In this document: one piece after another, positions 23,811-35,606 of the stretch
Layout of the letters: each line of letters starts with the position of its first letter
How positions within the stretch are numbered: the first letter of the stretch is position 1
Source: Lepturacanthus savala
Taxonomy: Eukaryota > Chordata > Actinopteri > Scombriformes > Trichiuridae
Direction: 5' to 3'
Length of the DNA stretch: 64,000 nucleotides
Assembly: GCA_030544235.1 (NCBI GenBank)
Contig: CM060466.1
Coordinates: 4,444,092-4,508,091 of the forward strand
Made by a program: the position numbers and the translations under genes
Notes under the pieces: model-generated
What the model was told of the DNA's origin: nothing
Database searches by the model: none
What the model saw: the letters and a program-made list of their open reading frames with translations, nothing else

Positions 23811-24420
23811 GCTCTATAAGGAGAAATATGGTTGAAAGCTGCTGTTAAACGGATTTTAAGAGAGTTTCTTTTGTGAATTGAACCGTGAAGCTTTAGTCTA
23901 TTTTTAACCTCAACCTGACAGGTTCAGCTCTGAGAAAAAACAATAATAAAACGCCCGTATGAGTCGTTTCTGGTTCAACGCAGGTTATTACGTAGGTCAC
24001 AGGTAAATCTGACGACTTCTAGCCTTTTATTTTTACTGTAAGGTCCCAGCAGCCTCTCTGAACCCTCACAGAGTCACAGTCTGGTTTATTTCCCCTTTTG
24101 TTGCTTCTCAGAAAAACAAAAAAAACCCCGGGTCCATCTGACATAGATTACACCGACCAGTCGGCGGCAATAAACGCAGCGTTCAGGCCCAAACACGCGG
24201 CCTGGACGGCGTTCAGACGGACGCTGCGGAGCCACTTATGGTGGAGTTCATAGGCCGGCGGCGAAGCAGTAACCGGAGTCGTTTGCACGCATTATAAAGT
24301 GGGTGTTGAAGTGGAAACCTGAAGGACACAAGGTGCTGAGAGCCGTAAACTGGGCGGTCTGGACTCCACGGGAAGTCTGTTCCTTCAAGGCGACATCATA
24401 TCTAATTATAAAAAGGTCTA
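23811..24420. other. Single-copy GC-richer block
   Basis: No repeats or genes recognised. The sequence 24130-24300 is locally GC-rich with a repeated GCGTTCAG word. Confidence 0.3.
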
Positions 24421-26370
24421 GGTGTTATATGACTAGGTGATTATATGATTAGTCAACTGTTTTCATAATCGAATAATGGATTCAAGTGATTATTAAGGGG
24501 AAAATTACTTTAATCAAATTCTCTGGTTCCAGCTTCTCTTTGATTATTTCCTGGTTTCTTTATTCTCTATAATAATAAACTGATGATCTTTTGTTGGTCT
24601 GGACAAAAAAAGATTCGTCGATTAGTTAAATTAATCATCAATTATTTTGATAATTAATTAATTTGAGTCATTTTTTAAGAAGAAAACGTCAAAATTCTCT
24701 GGTTCTGATTCTCAGTTTGTCAGATGTTGAATTTGGTCAAAGTTCAAAACAGTAGTTTCTCTACAGTAGTAGTGAAATGATTAGTGGATTGATCACTAAT
24801 CATTATCACATTAAATCATCAACTATTTTGATAATTGATTAATCAATTTGATCAATAATCTTCTCTGGTTATTTTCTGGTTTCTCTAGTCTTCTATAATA
24901 GTCTTGTACTTGATAGGTTCACATTTTCATGAAAAGTAGATTAGTCAATTAATCAATTAGTTCCAACTATCACATTAATCACCAACTATTAATCAATTAA
25001 TCCATTTGAGTCATTTTAAAGAAGAATATTTTCAAATTCTCTGGTTCCAGCTTCTCTTCTCTGATTATTTCCTGGTTTCTTTATTCTTCTATAATAATAA
25101 ACTGATGATCTTTGGGTTGTGGACAAAAAAAGACATTTTAGGTTGAATCTTCAGCTTTGGAGAAACACTGAACCACATTTTACACCATTTTATGAACCAA
25201 ATAAATAATCGATTAATCAATAATCGATAGATTAATCGACTATAAAAAAAAGTTGCAGCCCTAAATGGTAGTAATTACACATCTGAGTGACAAAAATGAC
25301 CTGTGGAGTTCCACATGGCTCCATTCTGGGTCCTCTTCTGTTCAGCAAATAAAAACCTAAATAAATATCAACCAAACATTTATGTTAATTAACAAATCAT
25401 GTGAAAATAAACTATTCACTGCTTTCAGGTAAGTAATGAATTTTATGAATTTGTAATATTTATTGTTGCAAGTAATAAATGTTGAATAATCGCTTCAATA
25501 ATCAATAGATTCTCTAGTTCCAGCTCCCAAATCAGATTATTTTCATTTTTTTCTTCTATAAATATCATAAATTGAAGACATTTGGATTCGTTTTAGCTTG
25601 AATCTTCAGATTTGAGAAACAGTGACATCATTTTATGAACCAAAAGTCTAATCGATTCATCGTTTTATTAATCAATAGATTAAATTGAGAATTATTTATG
25701 TATTTACAAGTTGTCTTTTTTACTTTTTTCTCATATGTTTGACTTTAAATTGAAAAATATGACATAAAAAGTCAAAAATGTGAGATCTAAAAGTGAAAAA
25801 AGAGATATGAATCCAAATATATTAGATAACACATTCGCATAAGACATTTTAGGTTGAAACCTCAGCTTTTGGAAACAGGGATTGATATTTTACACCATTT
25901 TATGAACCAAACAACTAATCGATTAGTCATTTCAATAATTAATAGATTAATTGTCTGTCAGTTGCAGCCCTAATAGGTAGTATTTGGACGTCTGAGCCAA
26001 AAAAGAAGACCTGTGGAATTCCCCAGGGCTCCATTGTGGGTCCTCTTCTGTTCATCATTTAACATACATTTTATTTAACATAACCCAGCATAAAACTTCC
26101 TTCCCTATCTCCTAATAAATACTTATGGCTAACACCCAATATATTTACTATGACAACTCATATGTTTGACTTTAAATTGAAAAATCTGACATAAAAAGTC
26201 AATAATGTGAGATCTAAAAGTGAAAAAAGAGATATGAATCCAAATATATTAGATAACACATTCGCATAAGACATTTTAGGTTGAAACCTCAGCTTTTGGA
26301 AGCAGGGATTGATATTTTACACCATTTTATGAACCAAACACTTAATCGTTTCAATAATCGATAGAATCCA
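24421..26370 (-). repeat. Reverse-oriented hAT/RT composite repeats
   Basis: Several hAT-like halves (CTGGTTCCAGCTTCTCTTCT; ATGAACCAAATAAATAATCG) lie end to end. RT fragments on the + strand at 25299-25343 and 26010-26054 each follow a GCAGCCCTAA-type hAT end. A segment near 25733-25925 is repeated near 26163-26345 (AAAAGTGAAAAAAGAGATAT). Confidence 0.75.
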
Positions 26371-27146
26371 TGCCTGTCCACCACGTCTGCCTCCATCCTG
26401 TTTCTGCTCTGTTTTAAATTACGTCCCATCCTGTCCATGAACTGTGGTCAAAGCTTAAAATAACCACTGAGGGGAAATATGTGTTGAAACGGCCCTCAGC
26501 AGATACTTCCCCTTTATTTTTTTAAAGGTCACATATTTCACAAAAAATGCGTCTGGAGACTCACAAACTGGAAGAAAACACCCTCTTCTCTTCACCTCTC
26601 CTGCTCCATGTGTCAGTAAAAGTGTGTGGAAACACACCGTTGAGATTTGGCGCCCTTTATGACATCATAAATGGATCCGTTGAACCGAAGAATCAAATTG
26701 AATCATCGATTCAGTGGCGCTGTTCCTTTAAGAGAACCGTGCATTGTTTTTAGGGGGCGGGGCTTATCTGTAACGACTGTATCGACTGTAACGATTCATT
26801 TTAACCCTCTATTGCACAAAATATTAATTCAACATTTTATTACTTAAATAATAAAATAATATATTAATTTAAGAAATATCAGAATAAAGTTGTAAACATA
26901 GTCTCATGCTATATAAGTCAATGGGACTCCATTAGGTTGGATACACTAGGAATTTACCACATTTGCATAACAAATCAATTAGGAAACAAAAATTATAACA
27001 TCAAAATTGAATAAAATAAGTTACATTTTTTATATTTGGTGACAATTTTCCCAAATTCTGAATAAAAGACGACTTTCAGTCATAAGACAATGATGCTCAC
27101 ATGTCTATGAGCAAACAGGATATCCTGGTCATGTGACCTTATGTAT
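26371..27146. other. Intergenic sequence without recognised genes
   Basis: Overlapping short frames on opposite strands (26455-26637 and 26547-26753) have no recognisable domain. Confidence 0.45.
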
Positions 27147-27951
27147 GTATGTCCTTCAAAATAAAAGCCCCCTTTTCATATCTAGCTGTGAACTACATGA
27201 AACATAGATACATATACACATACATACATATATTACCCTCTACTACATACACCTCTTTCTATATATACTACAGTACTATCTACTACATATACTACTCTGT
27301 AAATATATTACTCTCTACTACATATACTAATCCCTACTTCATATACTACTACACTATATTACATATGTGTAGTAGAGTGTAGTACATGTGGTAGAGAGTT
27401 GTTAATGTACATAAATATATTACTCTCTATGACACATACTACTGTCAACACATACTACTCTACATATATTAGAGAGTAATATATGTAGAGTAGTATATGT
27501 TGACAGTAGTATATATACTAGAGTCTAGTATATATACTACTCTCACTATATAATACTCTCTACATATACTACTGTCTAGTATATATAGTACACTCGACTA
27601 CATATATGTAGTAGGGAGTATATGTATAAAGTACTACCACCTACATATACTATTTTATATACTACATCCTATTGTATATATGTAGTAGAGTGTTGTACAT
27701 GCATGTGGTAGAGAGTACTATATGTAGAGTACTACTCTCTACCACATGATTCTACTACATATACTGCTCTCTACATACTCTACTACTTCTAGTACTTTAA
27801 TTACATCTAATACTACCTTTGTACTATTACTGTAGTAGTTTTTATGTATGACTTTTACTTGTAGTGGAGTATTTTTATATTGTAGTACTACAATAAAGTA
27901 TCAGATTACTCCTTTATAATGATCAGTTTCTGGGTTTGTGAATGTAGTTTT
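27147..27951 (+). repeat. Left arm of a long inverted repeat (TAC/GTA-rich)
   Basis: Nearly identical, in reverse complement, to 34347-35158. The same 77-residue artefactual frame opens on + at 27149 and on - at 35156. The sequence is built from CTACTACATATACTACTCTC words and their complements, so it also has many small internal hairpins. Confidence 0.9.
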
Positions 27952-28744
27952 AGTTTTCTAGTATATATAGTATATATTTATATATATATTAAAGTAGAAA
28001 CTGTTAATAAACAGGACAAATACTTCAAAAATCAGTTCCCACCACCAACAAACAGCAGTAAAACCTGATCCTTGTTGTGGTCTTTTCATAGCAGCAGCAG
28101 ATCTGTCGGCTGCTTATAAACACGTCTAATTCTCATTTATTGGCCTTTTATTGGTCTCGTGAGGAAACTCTGGACGTTAAGTCGAGGCACAGACGTCCAA
28201 CACTTCCTCTGATTCACCGACATGTTTTTCTTCCATGTTCCTGGAGATTAAAACGTCTCATTATACGACGATTTCTTTGGTGTTTTCGTTGAGTTTTGTG
28301 TGTTTCTGTCGTAGTTTCCAGGAGGGAACCGGTTCTTTTCTAACAGCTTTTATTAAACGGAGCCACTTGCTGTTTGTTTTTCTTGGTCCTGCAGAGATTT
28401 TGTTGCGGCTCCAAGAATCTGTCGTTGACTTGTAGCTTGTTCTGTTCTGTTTGTTCCTGCTCGACACAGAATAATTATCATGCAGCTCAATTAAATCTGA
28501 AATTATAGAAGCTTTAGTTTGTTTCTAATGCAGATTTGACTCAATGGATAAAATGAGAATTCCAACATATAGTTAACTTGTTAAAATCCTAAATCCCTGA
28601 TACAGAATTAAATAAATTACATAAAAAAACCTCAGCTCCAACATTAAATAAAGTATTTTTATCTGTATATGAAACATTTAATTAAATTTCTTTGGAAAAA
28701 ACTTCAAATTTACTCTAATTAATGGGCAGAAATTACCTAAAAAG
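27952..28744. other. Intergenic sequence without recognised genes
   Basis: Overlapping frames at 28235-28435 (+) and 28261-28467 (-) have no recognised domain and are likely chance. Confidence 0.45.
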
Positions 28745-30240
28745 TTACTGTAAATATATTTTACAGTATAAATACTCAACTTCTATTTATAATAATTGTG
28801 TATTTACTGTAAAAAAAATTTAAAAATCTATTAATTATGGTAATTTCAGTTGTATTTACAGTTTTAGGTGATTAACTGTACAATAAAATCAATTAAATAC
28901 TGTGATTTATAGATGATTACTCATTTAAATTCTGTGATTTCAGTTGTATTTACAGTAATATACGATTTACATACTCAACTTCTGTTTATAATATTGTATT
29001 GTATTGTATGTATTTACTGTAAAATAATAAAAAAAATAATTAAATACTGTGATTCCAGTTTTATTTACAGTAATAGATGATTCATTATAAAATGAAACCT
29101 AATTAAATAATGTGATTTCAGTTGTATTTACAGTTTTAGGTGATTAACTGTACAATAAAATCATTTAAATTCTGTGATTTCAGTTGTATTTACAGTAATA
29201 TATGATTTACATACTTAACTTTTGTTTATAATATTATTGTCTTTACTGTAAAATAATAAAAAAATTAATTAAATAGTGTAATTTCAGTTGTATTTACAGT
29301 TTTAGGTGATTAACTGTACAATAAAATCAATTAAATACTGTGATTTATAGATGATTACTCATTTAAATTCTGTGATTTCAGTTGTATTTACAGTAATAGA
29401 TGATTAATTGTGAAATTAAATCAATTAAATATTGTGAATTCATTGTATTCACAGTATTAGATGATTCATTGTACAATAAAATCATTTAAATTCTGTGATT
29501 CCAGTTGTATTTACACTAATATATGATTTACATACTTAACTTTTGTTTATAATATTATTGTCTTTACTGTAAAATAATAAAAAAATGAATTAAATACTGT
29601 AATTTCAGTTGTATTTACAGTAATAGGTGATTAATTATAAAATGAAACCTAATTAAATTCTGTGATTCCAGTTGTATTTACAGTAATAGATGATTTACAT
29701 ACTTAACTTTTGTTTAAAATATTATGTATTTACTGTAAAATAATAAAAAAATGAATTAAATACTGTAATTTCAGTTGTATTTACAATATTAGGTGATTAA
29801 TTGTGAAATTAAATCAAATAAATACTTTAATTCCAGTTTTATTTACAGTAATAGATGATTAATTATAAAATTAAACTCAATTAAATACTGAGAATTCAGT
29901 TGTATTTACAGTTACATACATTTACATAAATTACAACTTCACATTTCACAATAATTTTGTATCTTTACTGTAAAATTATAAAAAAATAGTTTATCGTATT
30001 AGTATTTTCAGTATTAGGTGATTAATTGTACAATAAAATCAATTAAATACTGATTCCAGTTACAGTATTAGAGGATTAACTGTACTTTAATACAGTAACT
30101 CTTTGATACTGTATTATATATATTATATATATATTAATACTAAGGTGATTTATTGTTAAATATACATCAGTGTACTGTAATAATCATTTACAGTAACATT
30201 ACTGTGTTTAATACAGTAAAACACTGCACATTTATTTATA
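28745..30240. repeat. Degenerate tandem array (TTCAGTTGTATTTACAGTAATAGATGATT)
   Basis: About 20 diverged units of roughly 65-70 bp, with longer super-units marked by GATTTACATACTTAACTTTT (near 28968, 29209, 29527 and 29694). AT-rich and non-coding. Confidence 0.85.
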
Positions 30241-31149
30241 GATCTATGTAGAAGAATTTACATAAAAGTTTGTGATTAAACTCAATTAATAACATTTTTG
30301 TCATTTTTAAAGATGTAAATGTAAAGAATCCACTTTTATTGGTGCCACAGTTGTGTTTCTTCCTCTTTCTTTTAATGAATATTTGTATTTTATTGAAGTT
30401 TAACACAGATATTTATAAATTCATTCATCAGAAAACCGTGTTTCAACAGGAAAGTGAGTAACATCTGTTCCTTCTTCCTTTATTCCTCCCTGTTAAACGG
30501 GTTTATGGAGTTTTCCGATTTGAGGATTTAGTTTTGCTGCTGTAAAACTGTAAAAACTGTAAAAAAAACCCCGAATGAATCTGTGATTTGTGATTTTCGA
30601 GCTGTACAAATAAAACTTGACTTGACTTTAAAGCTGTGAGAGCTGCAGCAGACCTGCAGGTCTCTGTGAATCTGGTCCAGATACACGCAGCATAAAAAAA
30701 GAAGCTTTTGATAAATAATTCCTAAAGATGTTGTTTTTTTTTATTGTATTCATGAATATTTAAAGAAGACATCCTGCACATTTCCAGCTATATTTATATT
30801 CTGGGGCTTTTTCTGGAATATATTTGCATGATTTCCAGTTAAAAACTCACTTATTGATCTTCTGGTTCTTCCTGCAGCTCCTCGGTTCAGCTTCTGTCTG
30901 AAACAGGCGGATTCAGCTACTGTCTCTTTAAGAGATGAGACCACTCTTCTGATTGGTCAGATTCAGGAAGCTGGACTTTGGACCTGGACGATTAATTCAT
31001 TTATTTTTGGATCTTAAAATGGTGTAAAATGTCGATAAAAGCTGAAGATTCAACCTAAAATATCATTTTTTTGGAGTAAAAATTTGAAAAATATCCCTTT
31101 GATCTCTACATATTCTTCTAGTTCTTATACTTTATTACACACAGACTAT

Positions 31150-31216
<67 letters not shown>

Positions 31217-31330
31217 ATAATATAGGATAGATGCACCATATATTTACATTACATTAAGGAGGATAGATTATTGCACATGTAGGTTATTGCACATGATAAA
31301 TTATTAACTACAGTAACAGCTACTGTCTCT
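30241..31330. other. Intergenic DNA with hAT-like fragment and (CA)/(AT)n tract
   Basis: The 30880-30980 segment contains the empty piggyBac site. A short hAT-like fragment lies at about 30985-31080. A CA run passing into (AT)n lies at 31150-31212. Confidence 0.6.
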
Positions 31331-31851
31331 TTAACCCCTTAAACTCCAGGGTCGCCCTGAGATTGCTCCACTAATCATGTACAAATATAGTGAAGCTATA
31401 CATCAAATTAAACAGGAGAAACTCCACTACAAGCACATATAAGTCATATTTACACACACCAAACACAACTCCAACACCAAGCTAATTAATTAACAAATAT
31501 GAAAATCGCTATACGATCATAAAGCCAACCCACTCGCCACATTTTGATGGCTAGCGCTCTGATACTTCATGTTACACAAACAAATGACATCTCATATGAA
31601 AGCTGAGACTGTGACGAGTCCAACGGTACCATCAGTGTAGCTTTATGACAAAAACTCAGTAAACTAGCAGCCAAAAAACACTACAGTAAAAAGTCGCTTG
31701 TTTGAAGCGACGAACAAAAAATGTGTTTTTTTGTTGCTGTTTTGGGATGAAAATGTTTATTTGAGATCAATAAATGGTCGTTTAGTGTCGACCAACATCT
31801 GAGATATACCTATACCTAAACCTAAAAAAGGGCTGGAGGTCAAGGGGTTAA
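31331..31851. mobile_element. piggyBac-type nonautonomous element, copy 2, with preserved empty site
   Basis: TTAA at 31331-31334 and 31848-31851 flank 513 bp with inverted ends (CCCCTTAAACTCCAGG on the left; CTGGAGGTCAAGGGG on the right). Duplicated TTAA and CC-starting termini are the piggyBac hallmark. The flanks join to CTACTGTCTCTTTAAGAGATGAG, which also occurs uninterrupted at about 30917-30939 and serves as the empty site. Confidence 0.85.
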
Positions 31852-32030
31852 GAGATGAGCCCAATCTTCTGATTGGTCAGATTCAGGAAGCTGGGCTGCA
31901 ATTGATGACTTCTGATTATTCTATCAATTATTGAAACAATTAGTTTTTGGATCATTTTATGGTGTAAAATGTCGATCAGTGTTTCTCAAAGCTAAAAATT
32001 CAACCTACAACATATTTTACTATTAACACC
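31852..32030. repeat. hAT-like fragment
   Basis: Words GCTGCAATTGATGACTTCTG and ATGGTGTAAAATGTCGATCA show the left half of the family. Confidence 0.6.
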
Positions 32031-32805
32031 AGTTGAATCTAAAGCAGCAGCTCTGACATGGATCCATTAGTCTTTATTACTATAATCTGAGGTTTTAAAG
32101 TGTGTTTTTTTTTACGTTGATCATCGAAGATTTCCCCGTTTGGATCGTGTGACCCGGCCGACCCGGGTCCTGGCGGACCTCCAGACGCTGATATATATAC
32201 GCGCCGTATTTCATGGGCCGTGGTCCTGAATAGAATACCCTGCTGCTCTAAAGAAAACACTGAGGGAGGAGCCCGTGTCGGACAGGAAGAGGCAGCGACC
32301 TGTTTTTCACATTAAAGCAGCGGCGGTGTCTTTAAACGTCTCGGCACGGACACATTGTCTGTCCTTTTTCTTTTTTTTTTTTAATGAAACGTGAGCCGGG
32401 ACGCTTGGCAGCGGCTCGTTAGCAGCGAGGCCCGGGCTCTTTGAGGATCAGGCAGCAGTGTCAGATACGCTGCTCTCTAATCTCACCCATCCATCACTGT
32501 CTGATTCAGACGGGCCTGAAAAAAAAAAAAAAATGCAGCTCCGAGAACTCTGATCTGAGAGAAATCAAACCTGGCTTCATGAGCCGGTGAGCAGCAGTTT
32601 CAGTTCAACGCGGCCTTCGAAGACAGCGGTTCTCAAAATGGTGTCCAGGTGTAGAAGAAAAAAATGAGAATAATTCAGTTTCACTATGATTCTACGATGA
32701 CAGAATTGAGGGGGTCCTTGAGGTGGTTCTAGGGGGTCTCCAGCAAAACGGGGAATCATTTGGTTTAATTATATTTGGACAATTTTGGCCTTAGATTCAA
32801 TAATA
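32031..32805. other. Single-copy block, GC-richer at 32130-32500
   Basis: No gene recognised; a T run lies near 32370 and an A run near 32521. Candidate noncoding regulatory DNA. Confidence 0.3.
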
Positions 32806-32806
32806 A

Positions 32807-32857
32807 ATCTATCTATCATCCATCCATCCATCCATCCATCCATCCATCCATCTATCC

Positions 32858-32950
<93 letters not shown>
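32807..32950. repeat. (ATCC)n(ATCT)n compound microsatellite
   Basis: ATCC units pass into a long ATCT run. Confidence 0.95.
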
Positions 32951-33335
32951 AGGTATTAAAAGGAGCTGTGTCTCCATTATTGGAGTTAAATTCTGGAATG
33001 ACACCAACATAAATTTAAAAGTGTGTCATTCTCTTTTGGTTTTTAAGGAAATGGTATAATAAAGCTAGTTTTTTAAGCTTATAAGTGCGATTAATTATCT
33101 GTTAACGTTCCTTTGCAATTATGCTTTTACTGTGCTTTTCTGTTCAGTTTTTTATTGCATTTCTGGAGATTTGAATCCATAAAAGTTGAAAAAGTTGATA
33201 ATTTAGTATAGGCTTTTATAAGCAGTTTGCTTCTGTTATTGATTTATTGGTTTTATGTGAAATGTCAATGCTGTGACAATGTTTTTTCTGGTGTTGTGCT
33301 ATTTTTTGTGTTGTCATGATTGAACAAACTACATT
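32951..33335. other. Intergenic spacer without recognised features
   Basis: AT-rich single-copy sequence. Confidence 0.5.
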
Positions 33336-34101
33336 TTGTTGTTGCTACATATTGTTACTGCTCCATGTTGTTGCTCCATGTTGCTGTTGCTCCATGTTGC
33401 TGCTACCTTTTGTTGCTGCTACATTTTGTTGCTGCTACATGTTGTTGCTACATTTTGTTGCTGCTACATGTTGCTGCTGTATGTTGTTGCTGCTGCATGT
33501 TGTTGTTGCTACATGTTATTGCTGCTACATGCTGTTGCTGCTACATGTTGTTGCTGCTACATGTTATTGCTGCTACATGCTGTTGCTGCTACATGTTGCT
33601 ACATTTTGTTGCTGCTACATGTTGTTGCTACATGTTGCTGCTGCTACATGTTGCTGCTGTATGTTGTTGCTGCTGCATGTTGTTGTTGCTACATGTTATT
33701 GCTGCTACATGCTGTTGCTGCTACATGTTGTTGCTGCTGCATGTTGTTGTTGCTACATGTTATTGCTGCTACATGCTGTTGCTGCTACATGTTGTTGCTG
33801 CTACATGTTATTGCTGCTACATGCTGTTGCTGCTACATGTTGTTGCTGCTACATGTTATTGCTGCTACATGCTGTTGCTGCTACATGCTGTTGCTGCTAC
33901 ATGTTGTTGCTGCTACATGTTGCTGCTGTATGTTGTTGCTACATTTTGTTGCTGTTGCATGTTGTTGCTGCTACATGTTGTTGTTGCTACATGTTGTTGC
34001 TGCTGCATATTGCTGTTGCTACATGTTGTTGCTGCTACATGTTGTTGCTGCTATATGTTGCTGCTACATGTTGTTGCTGCTACATGTTGTTGCTGCTACA
34101 G
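33336..34101 (+). repeat. 16-bp minisatellite TTGCTGCTACATGTTG, open in all three + frames
   Basis: About 45 copies of a 16-bp unit with variants TTGCTGCTACATGTTA and TTGCTGCTACATGCTG. Because 16 is not a multiple of 3 and the unit lacks a + strand stop in any register, all three + frames stay open for 256-268 codons with a 16-residue Cys/Leu/His repeat. No splice, promoter or homology evidence supports translation. Confidence 0.95.
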
Positions 34102-34212
34102 TCTGAACATGACTGATTTGATGTGAAATGTAAGTAAATTAAGCTGATTTACGTCTGTTTTCTGTCTCTTCTGTGTAGTTGTGGTGACTGTAATTATGAA
34201 ACGGATCATTAC

Positions 34213-34247
<35 letters not shown>

Positions 34248-34346
34248 CTGTGTCATGTTACTTTGCTTTATGATGTGTAGTCGTTAGTATAAAGATTCTA
34301 AACCTTGGTCAGATTATATGATCCAGGCAGCAATTACACATCCAAC
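34102..34346. repeat. Spacer with (CA)n microsatellite
   Basis: CA run at 34213-34247; the remainder is single-copy. Confidence 0.9.
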
Positions 34347-35158
34347 AAAACTACATTCACAAACCCAGAAACCAGAAACTGATCATTATAAAGGAGTAAT
34401 CTGATACTTTATTGTAGTACTACAATATAAAAATACTCCACTACAAGTAAAAGTCATGCATAAAAACTACTACAGTAATAGTACAAATGTAGTATTAGAT
34501 GTAATTAAAGTACTAGAAGTAGTAGAGTATGTAGAGAGCAGTATATGTAGTAGAATCATGTGGTAGAGAGTAGTACTCTACATATAGTACTCTCTACCAC
34601 ATGCATGTACAACACTCTACTACATATATACAATAGGGTGTAGTATATAAAATAGTATATGTAGGTGGTAATACTTTATACATATACTCCCTACTACATA
34701 TATGTAGTCGAGTGTACTATATATACTAGACAGTAGTATATGTAGAGAGTATTATATAGTGAGAGTAGTATATATACTAGACTCTAGTATATATACTACT
34801 GTCAACATATACTACTCTACATATATTACTCTCTAATATATGTAGAGTAGTATATGTTGACAGTAGTATATGTAGTAGAGAGTAATATATTTATGTACAT
34901 TAACAACTCTCTACCACATGTACTACACTCTACTACACATATGTAATATAGTGTAGTAGTATATGAAGTAGGGATTAGTATATGTAGTAGAGAGTAATAT
35001 ATTTACAGAGTAGTATATGTAGTAGATAGTACTGTAGTATATATAGAAAGAGGTGTATGTAGTAGAGGGTAATATATGTATGTATGTGTATATGTATCTA
35101 TGTTTCATGTAGTTCACAGCGAGGTATGAAAAGGGGGCTTTTATTTTGAAGGACATAC
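34347..35158 (-). repeat. Right arm of the long inverted repeat
   Basis: Reverse complement of 27147-27951 with only small differences. The boundaries are AAAACTACATTCACAAACCC on the left and GGACATACA on the right. A further decayed stretch of the same words runs from 35165 to 35300. Confidence 0.9.
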
Positions 35159-35402
35159 AATTTATAATTTATACTACACATATGTAATATAGTGTAGTAG
35201 TATATGAAGTAGGGGTGTAGAGGTGTATGTAGAAGAGGGTAATATATGTATGTATGTCTATATGTATAGTAGTATATGTAGTAAAGAGTAGTAAGAGTAA
35301 AGAGTACTATTATTAGTATTCTATATTCACACTATATACAATAATTATGTATTGAATAATGAATAATGAATGAATAATGAATAAACATGTATAGTTTTGT
35401 AA

Positions 35403-35405
35403 AGT

Positions 35406-35436
<31 letters not shown>

Positions 35437-35451
35437 TAACCCTAACCCTAT
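35403..35451. repeat. (AT)n tract joined to short telomere-like CCTAACCCTAACCCTA
   Basis: An AT run at 35403-35434 is followed by about 2.5 units of CCCTAA, just upstream of the etaa1 promoter region. It is too short to be a functional telomere; it may mark a repaired break. Confidence 0.8.
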
Positions 35452-35454
35452 GCG

Positions 35455-35606
35455 TTTTATTTGCGCAGCTTCGTTGCTCTTGAAACTGTTGAAGCTCTTG
35501 AACGCACCCTCTCGAAATGAATTCTGGGAAGAGTCAAGATGGCGGGACGTTCAAAAGCTTCCACAACAATATGGCGAACATTAAACATTAAATTTTAAAT
35601 AAAAAG
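35455..35606 (+). promoter_or_regulatory. ETAA1 promoter / 5' leader with YY1-like motif and short upstream ORFs
   Basis: CAAGATGGCGG at 35535-35545 matches the YY1 consensus, which often lies at the start of housekeeping genes; a second ATGGCG follows at 35571. No TATA box is evident apart from the (AT)n tract further up. If transcription starts upstream of 35539, the leader contains a 19-codon uORF (35539-35598) and a 6-codon uORF (35571-35591) before the main ATG at 35607. The start site itself is not determinable from sequence. Confidence 0.5.

Noticed and set aside
27149..27382. 77-residue frame, also found at 34923-35156 on the minus strand
   Set aside because: Tyr/Ile-rich translation of the TAC/GTA repeat; identity reflects the inverted duplication.
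33316..34126. Three overlapping 256-268 codon + strand frames
   Set aside because: They are the 16-bp minisatellite read in three phases, with no homology, splice or promoter support.
35434..35451. Telomere
   Set aside because: Only about 2.5 units and internal to the sequence.
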